Assembly (NCBI RefSeq): GCF_027580225.2
Contig: NC_073354.2
Span: 12,876,501 to 12,940,500, forward strand
From: Misgurnus anguillicaudatus
Taxonomy: Eukaryota; Chordata; Actinopteri; Cypriniformes; Cobitidae
Length of the DNA stretch: 64,000 nucleotides
Direction of reading: 5' to 3'
The notes beneath the pieces were generated by a model. That model saw only the letters and a program-made list of their open reading frames with translations, was not told the DNA's origin and did no database searches. Shown piece by piece: positions 60,501 through 64,000 of this stretch (the first letter of the stretch is position 1; each line of letters begins with the position of its first letter). The position numbers and the translations under genes are program-made.

Positions 60501-61182
60501 TAATGTAAATGTTCTGCAACACACATTCATAATTTTTAAATATTTTCCAACCAAAAAAGTTATCATTCAACATTTGCATGGTAAACGCACGCACACACAC
60601 GAGCCCGCGCGCGCGGACCGGTGATGTGTACTACTAAATCTGGCCGCTTGGGAGCGCCGCATATCGCAATATGTGCGTGTTGTTTGTATGAGTGGCGCGC
60701 GTGAAAGTGGCTGCAGGACTGTGGGCTTTATTCAATGTGGATCTGGAGAAGAGAAGGGGGCTGAGCGCTCCATATTGAAGGAGGTGGAGACACCAAACCT
60801 AGGATTCATAAAACAGGACTCGTTCTCCTAGTTTTAAAACGCCGCTCTCAGTCCAAGCCTTCAAGTAGCGTAGAACTGCATCAAAACCCCACTAACTTAC
60901 CCAGCGACGACTCGTCAGACAAACACATAAAGAGAGAGAGAGATACACTGTAACGCCGCAGCTTCATTGTAGAAAGTTGAATGGACTTGATAACACGGAC
61001 ACCTCGTTGTTTTCATTAACTTTTCAGGACGCGCTTTTGGGAGCTTTAACTTCCACAAACTTTATATGACACTTTGTTTTTTTGACAAGACCACTGTGAC
61101 GATTTGCGTTAGTGAGTTTCTAATCTCCGTGTTTGCCTGGACTCGGGATTTTTAAGAGAACGAAATAAGGAGGATCTTTCAA

Positions 61183-61318
61183 ATGCAAAACTATATGTAT
61201 GAGAAGGCGATGGCACCCGAAACAAGAAACGGAGGAGCATCCACGTTAAACAACAACGGCGTAGACAGCAGCAAGAGGAAACTTTTAATAGTACTAGATA
61301 TCTTCTGCCTTATCCTGG
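61183..61318 (+). CDS. plpp3: plpp3 exon 1 (phospholipid phosphatase 3, N-terminus)
   Basis: ATG at 61183 begins MQNYMYEKAMAPETRNGGAS, then LNNNGVDSSKRKLL and the start of a membrane segment LLIVLDIFCLIL, cut by the donor CTGG|GTAAGT after 45 codons plus one base. Human PLPP3 begins MQNYKYDKAIVPESKNGGSP, with a similar LNNN and the first transmembrane helix at the same place. PLPP3 (PPAP2B, LPP3) is a six-span membrane enzyme that removes phosphate from lysophosphatidic acid, sphingosine-1-phosphate and related lipids at the cell surface. Catalytic motifs are in later exons outside the window. It sits head to head with prkaa2, as in human. Confidence 0.93.
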
Positions 61319-64000
61319 GTAAGTGTCCATCACAGAGAGTTATTACAATGATATAAACATAAATGCATTACTGTATCGATTGCATAGTTTAATTACTAAA
61401 TGCACAATAATGCAACATGCACTGGTATGAAATGTTATTATTTATTTTTTTTGCAAATTCTGAAGTAAAAAATAATTCATGCATTAATATATTAACTGCA
61501 CATTTATTGTTAAATTAATGTTTATTAGTCAAGATATTTGTATCAAATGCAGAATAAACAATTCTTTGCAAGTTAAATCTGATTGGTTAACATTAGGTTG
61601 TTTTAGTGCAGATAATTCAATATGTCATGTTCAACAAGGTGCACCAGGTGGAATAAATTTGGACCAGATAATGTTATAGCCTACTGGTGATGTGTTTTGA
61701 AAGTAACGTATAGTTATGATGCAGAAATGCTTTGCAAGAGGAAAATGTGTAAAATCCTCCACAAAGTGTTTTTAAGTGCATTGTTATCTCTATAAACAGA
61801 ACAATAACCGTTAAACAGTCTTATCTCGGACAATAGTATGAGAAAAGTTGGCACTCTTCCTGATGTAGTTTTGGGTTTTAGTCTTGTTTAGTATCCATCA
61901 AATGCGGAACGCAAACGTACCTTTTTTCAGATGTTTTGATGAAAGCTTTTCGATTTATCAGATGAACGGAGAGTTGATACGAACTCTTGGCCATTTGCAC
62001 CCTTTTGAAGTGGCATTTGAACATGCTTATTATGGTTAACCAATTACTTAACACACAAAAAATGATCTGTAGTCAAAACACGCTTCGTAAACATGACTTC
62101 ATGTTCACAGCTTTCCATAGTCATGATGTAACAGATTTTTTGGGGGGCTGATTTTTCATTTTAACAATCACAGCTGTTGCAGTTTGATACTGAATAGACT
62201 GTGATGAATGTAAATTGCTCCCATGTGCATTCGTCTCTTTGTTCTTTGCGCACAAAGACAAGTCGTTTCGAAAGAAATAAACATGCTGTAGCCTTGGCAA
62301 GTTTTTATTGCGTTCCCATTGACTAATTTCATCAGCTCAGCACGGCATTGGGATATTGGTTCAAAAAATTCTAGGCTGGTTACTACTAAAAGGTTGTAGG
62401 TTCAGACCTGCAGAGATTGATCATTTTAACCCTTAAAGTGAGACACTTAACCCTCGATCGCTCCAGAGGGTTTGTCTTTCAAATAAACTAAAATTGACAC
62501 ACATAATTTTAGTCGTTCCATGAATAGCGGATGCTTGATTTGAATGTTATGCATGGAAAACATCTCGGCATCAGGTTCTCATCTTTCCTCAAAGCCTGTC
62601 AGTTCAGAATGGAGGGATTAGCAAACTTCAGCCCTCAACTTTACACATTCTTTCAGAGAGACCCTCCAACCCCCCGTCAGCTGGCATATGCCTCATTTAA
62701 CTCCGGCATCATATCAACTTTCTCCCTCGGTTTTAGAGGCAGAACGAGTCCCGGGTCTTTTGTTCCCAGGAATGCGAAGTTGAATCGCTTAAACAGGGAA
62801 ACAGGCTAAAGCTTTTGTAAGCAATTAGAGTTTTCCGTTTAAAATCCATGTGAATGCAACTAAACAACGGTTGTCGTGCTTTTTAAAGAGATGACATCTT
62901 ATGGCAGATGGGAATAGAGATGAAGAAACACCAGACTGATGTTAAACAATTTGGTTACATGCAAGGATCTTTATAGCATCTTTTTAAACCGAACGGTTCC
63001 AAATTAGACGATCTGTGCAAGTAACTTCCTTTCAAGCTGTATAATAAAAGCGCTGCTAATAAAAACGAACACCCATGCAGTCATATGTAACACATAGAGT
63101 CACATAAACCAGAAATTGCATGCATTTTTTGTGTGCATCTAAATAAAAGCATGTCATGGTTAAGGCAAGAGGGCTCGGTCGTTTTTTTGCGGTTGGGGGT
63201 GTATGTGAAAGATTGGGGTCGCATATGGAGGGATTTGAAAAGGATGGGTGAGGAATGTCTTTTGCTGAATGGGCTTTGTTACTGCTGCTGCTGCTGTGGC
63301 CCATATAATGTTCAAGCTCTTCCATCTGTTGTGAAGATCTGCAGATCTCTGTGTTATCTGAGTCTGTCTCGCATTAGATAACCACCTCTGAGCCGGCTCT
63401 CAGTTAACGTTTTATTGCGGGAACGACTTCGTCTGTTAGTGTTTATGCATGCAAAACATCCACACCGAGACTGGCAAAGCTTTGTTCATTCTCATTAGTA
63501 GTTTGTCACTGTAGGCATTGTATGTGTGTCTAATGCATTATGAATGTAAATGAACCCTTAAAAAGCAGCCAGACGGATTGTTGTATGTTTAGCGTTCCCT
63601 CCTGTTGAGATTAAGCAGAGAGGCTGCAGCCGCCTCATTAGCATACAGTAGTTATAGTAACGCAAAGGAGGCGGGGTCCTTTATGTCACTCCCCCCGAGG
63701 GTGTCTGGGGTTGCGGGTCACCCGCATTCCTGCCCATGCCACTGATAGCTGAAATACTTTACATACAGACACACACTCACCCACCCAGTCTCTCACCCTC
63801 TTCTTTTTTCTTTGTGGGTGGCTGAGAAGTTGTTATTTGTTACGAGTGTCGGATGTTTAATTGAATAAATGAGTTGCGTTACAAGAGATACTTCTTCACA
63901 ATTTAATGTGGTTGCTATATTACAGTATTGGAAAGTTTCGATTTTTACATTTATGTACATGTTTAGTTGAGACTTTCTGCTTGGATGTTAGTGATGGATA
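61319..64000 (+). other. plpp3: plpp3 intron 1 (part)
   Basis: No exon was found to the window end. A weak tRNA-like SINE fragment lies near 62365-62425, and a short (CTG)n tract near 63280-63297. The rest has no recognised feature, though it may hold regulatory sequence. Confidence 0.65.

Noticed and set aside
62531..62809. 92-codon frame in plpp3 intron 1
   Set aside because: No resemblance to the next PLPP3 exon, which should continue the first membrane helix and then the first extracellular loop; no good flanking splice signals.

Overview
The window is vertebrate nuclear DNA with intron-split genes, GT/AG splice sites and dense interspersed repeats. Codon-level matches to vertebrate genes, together with many short DNA-transposon and tRNA-SINE families of the type common in carp-like fish, point to a teleost, most likely a cyprinid. 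Gene order, + strand left to right: 3' end of dab1 (+), whole fyb2 (+), whole prkaa2 (-), first coding exon of plpp3 (+). This matches human 1p32 (DAB1, FYB2, PRKAA2, PLPP3) in order and relative orientation, except that C8A and C8B, which lie between DAB1 and FYB2 in human, are not visible here.

Layout. 1-1735 is the end of a dab1 intron. 1736-1825 is the dab1 C-terminal exon. A 14-codon exon at 11104-11148 may be an alternative dab1 terminus, followed by 3' UTR. 11149-19297 is intergenic sequence full of repeats. fyb2 runs 19298-38835 in 19 inferred coding exons whose summed length is a multiple of three (1121 codons plus stop). 38836-44552 lies between the convergent 3' ends of fyb2 and prkaa2. 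prkaa2 runs 58151 down to 44553 in nine coding exons that sum to 552 codons plus stop. About 3 kb (58152-61182) separates the divergent starts of prkaa2 and plpp3. plpp3 exon 1 ends at 61318 and its first intron fills the rest.

The genes are not one pathway. dab1 encodes the Reelin-signalling adaptor, fyb2 a FYB/ADAP-like adaptor, prkaa2 the AMPK alpha-2 catalytic subunit, and plpp3 a membrane lipid phosphatase. Their grouping is conserved synteny.

The non-genic space is mostly transposable elements: a decayed Tc1/mariner element with IR/DR ends, a second transposase fossil, several families of palindromic MITE-like elements (many nested in one another), SINE fragments, three large foldback elements sharing a core motif, and several microsatellites. 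No CRISPR arrays, operons or rRNA genes were seen, and none is expected.
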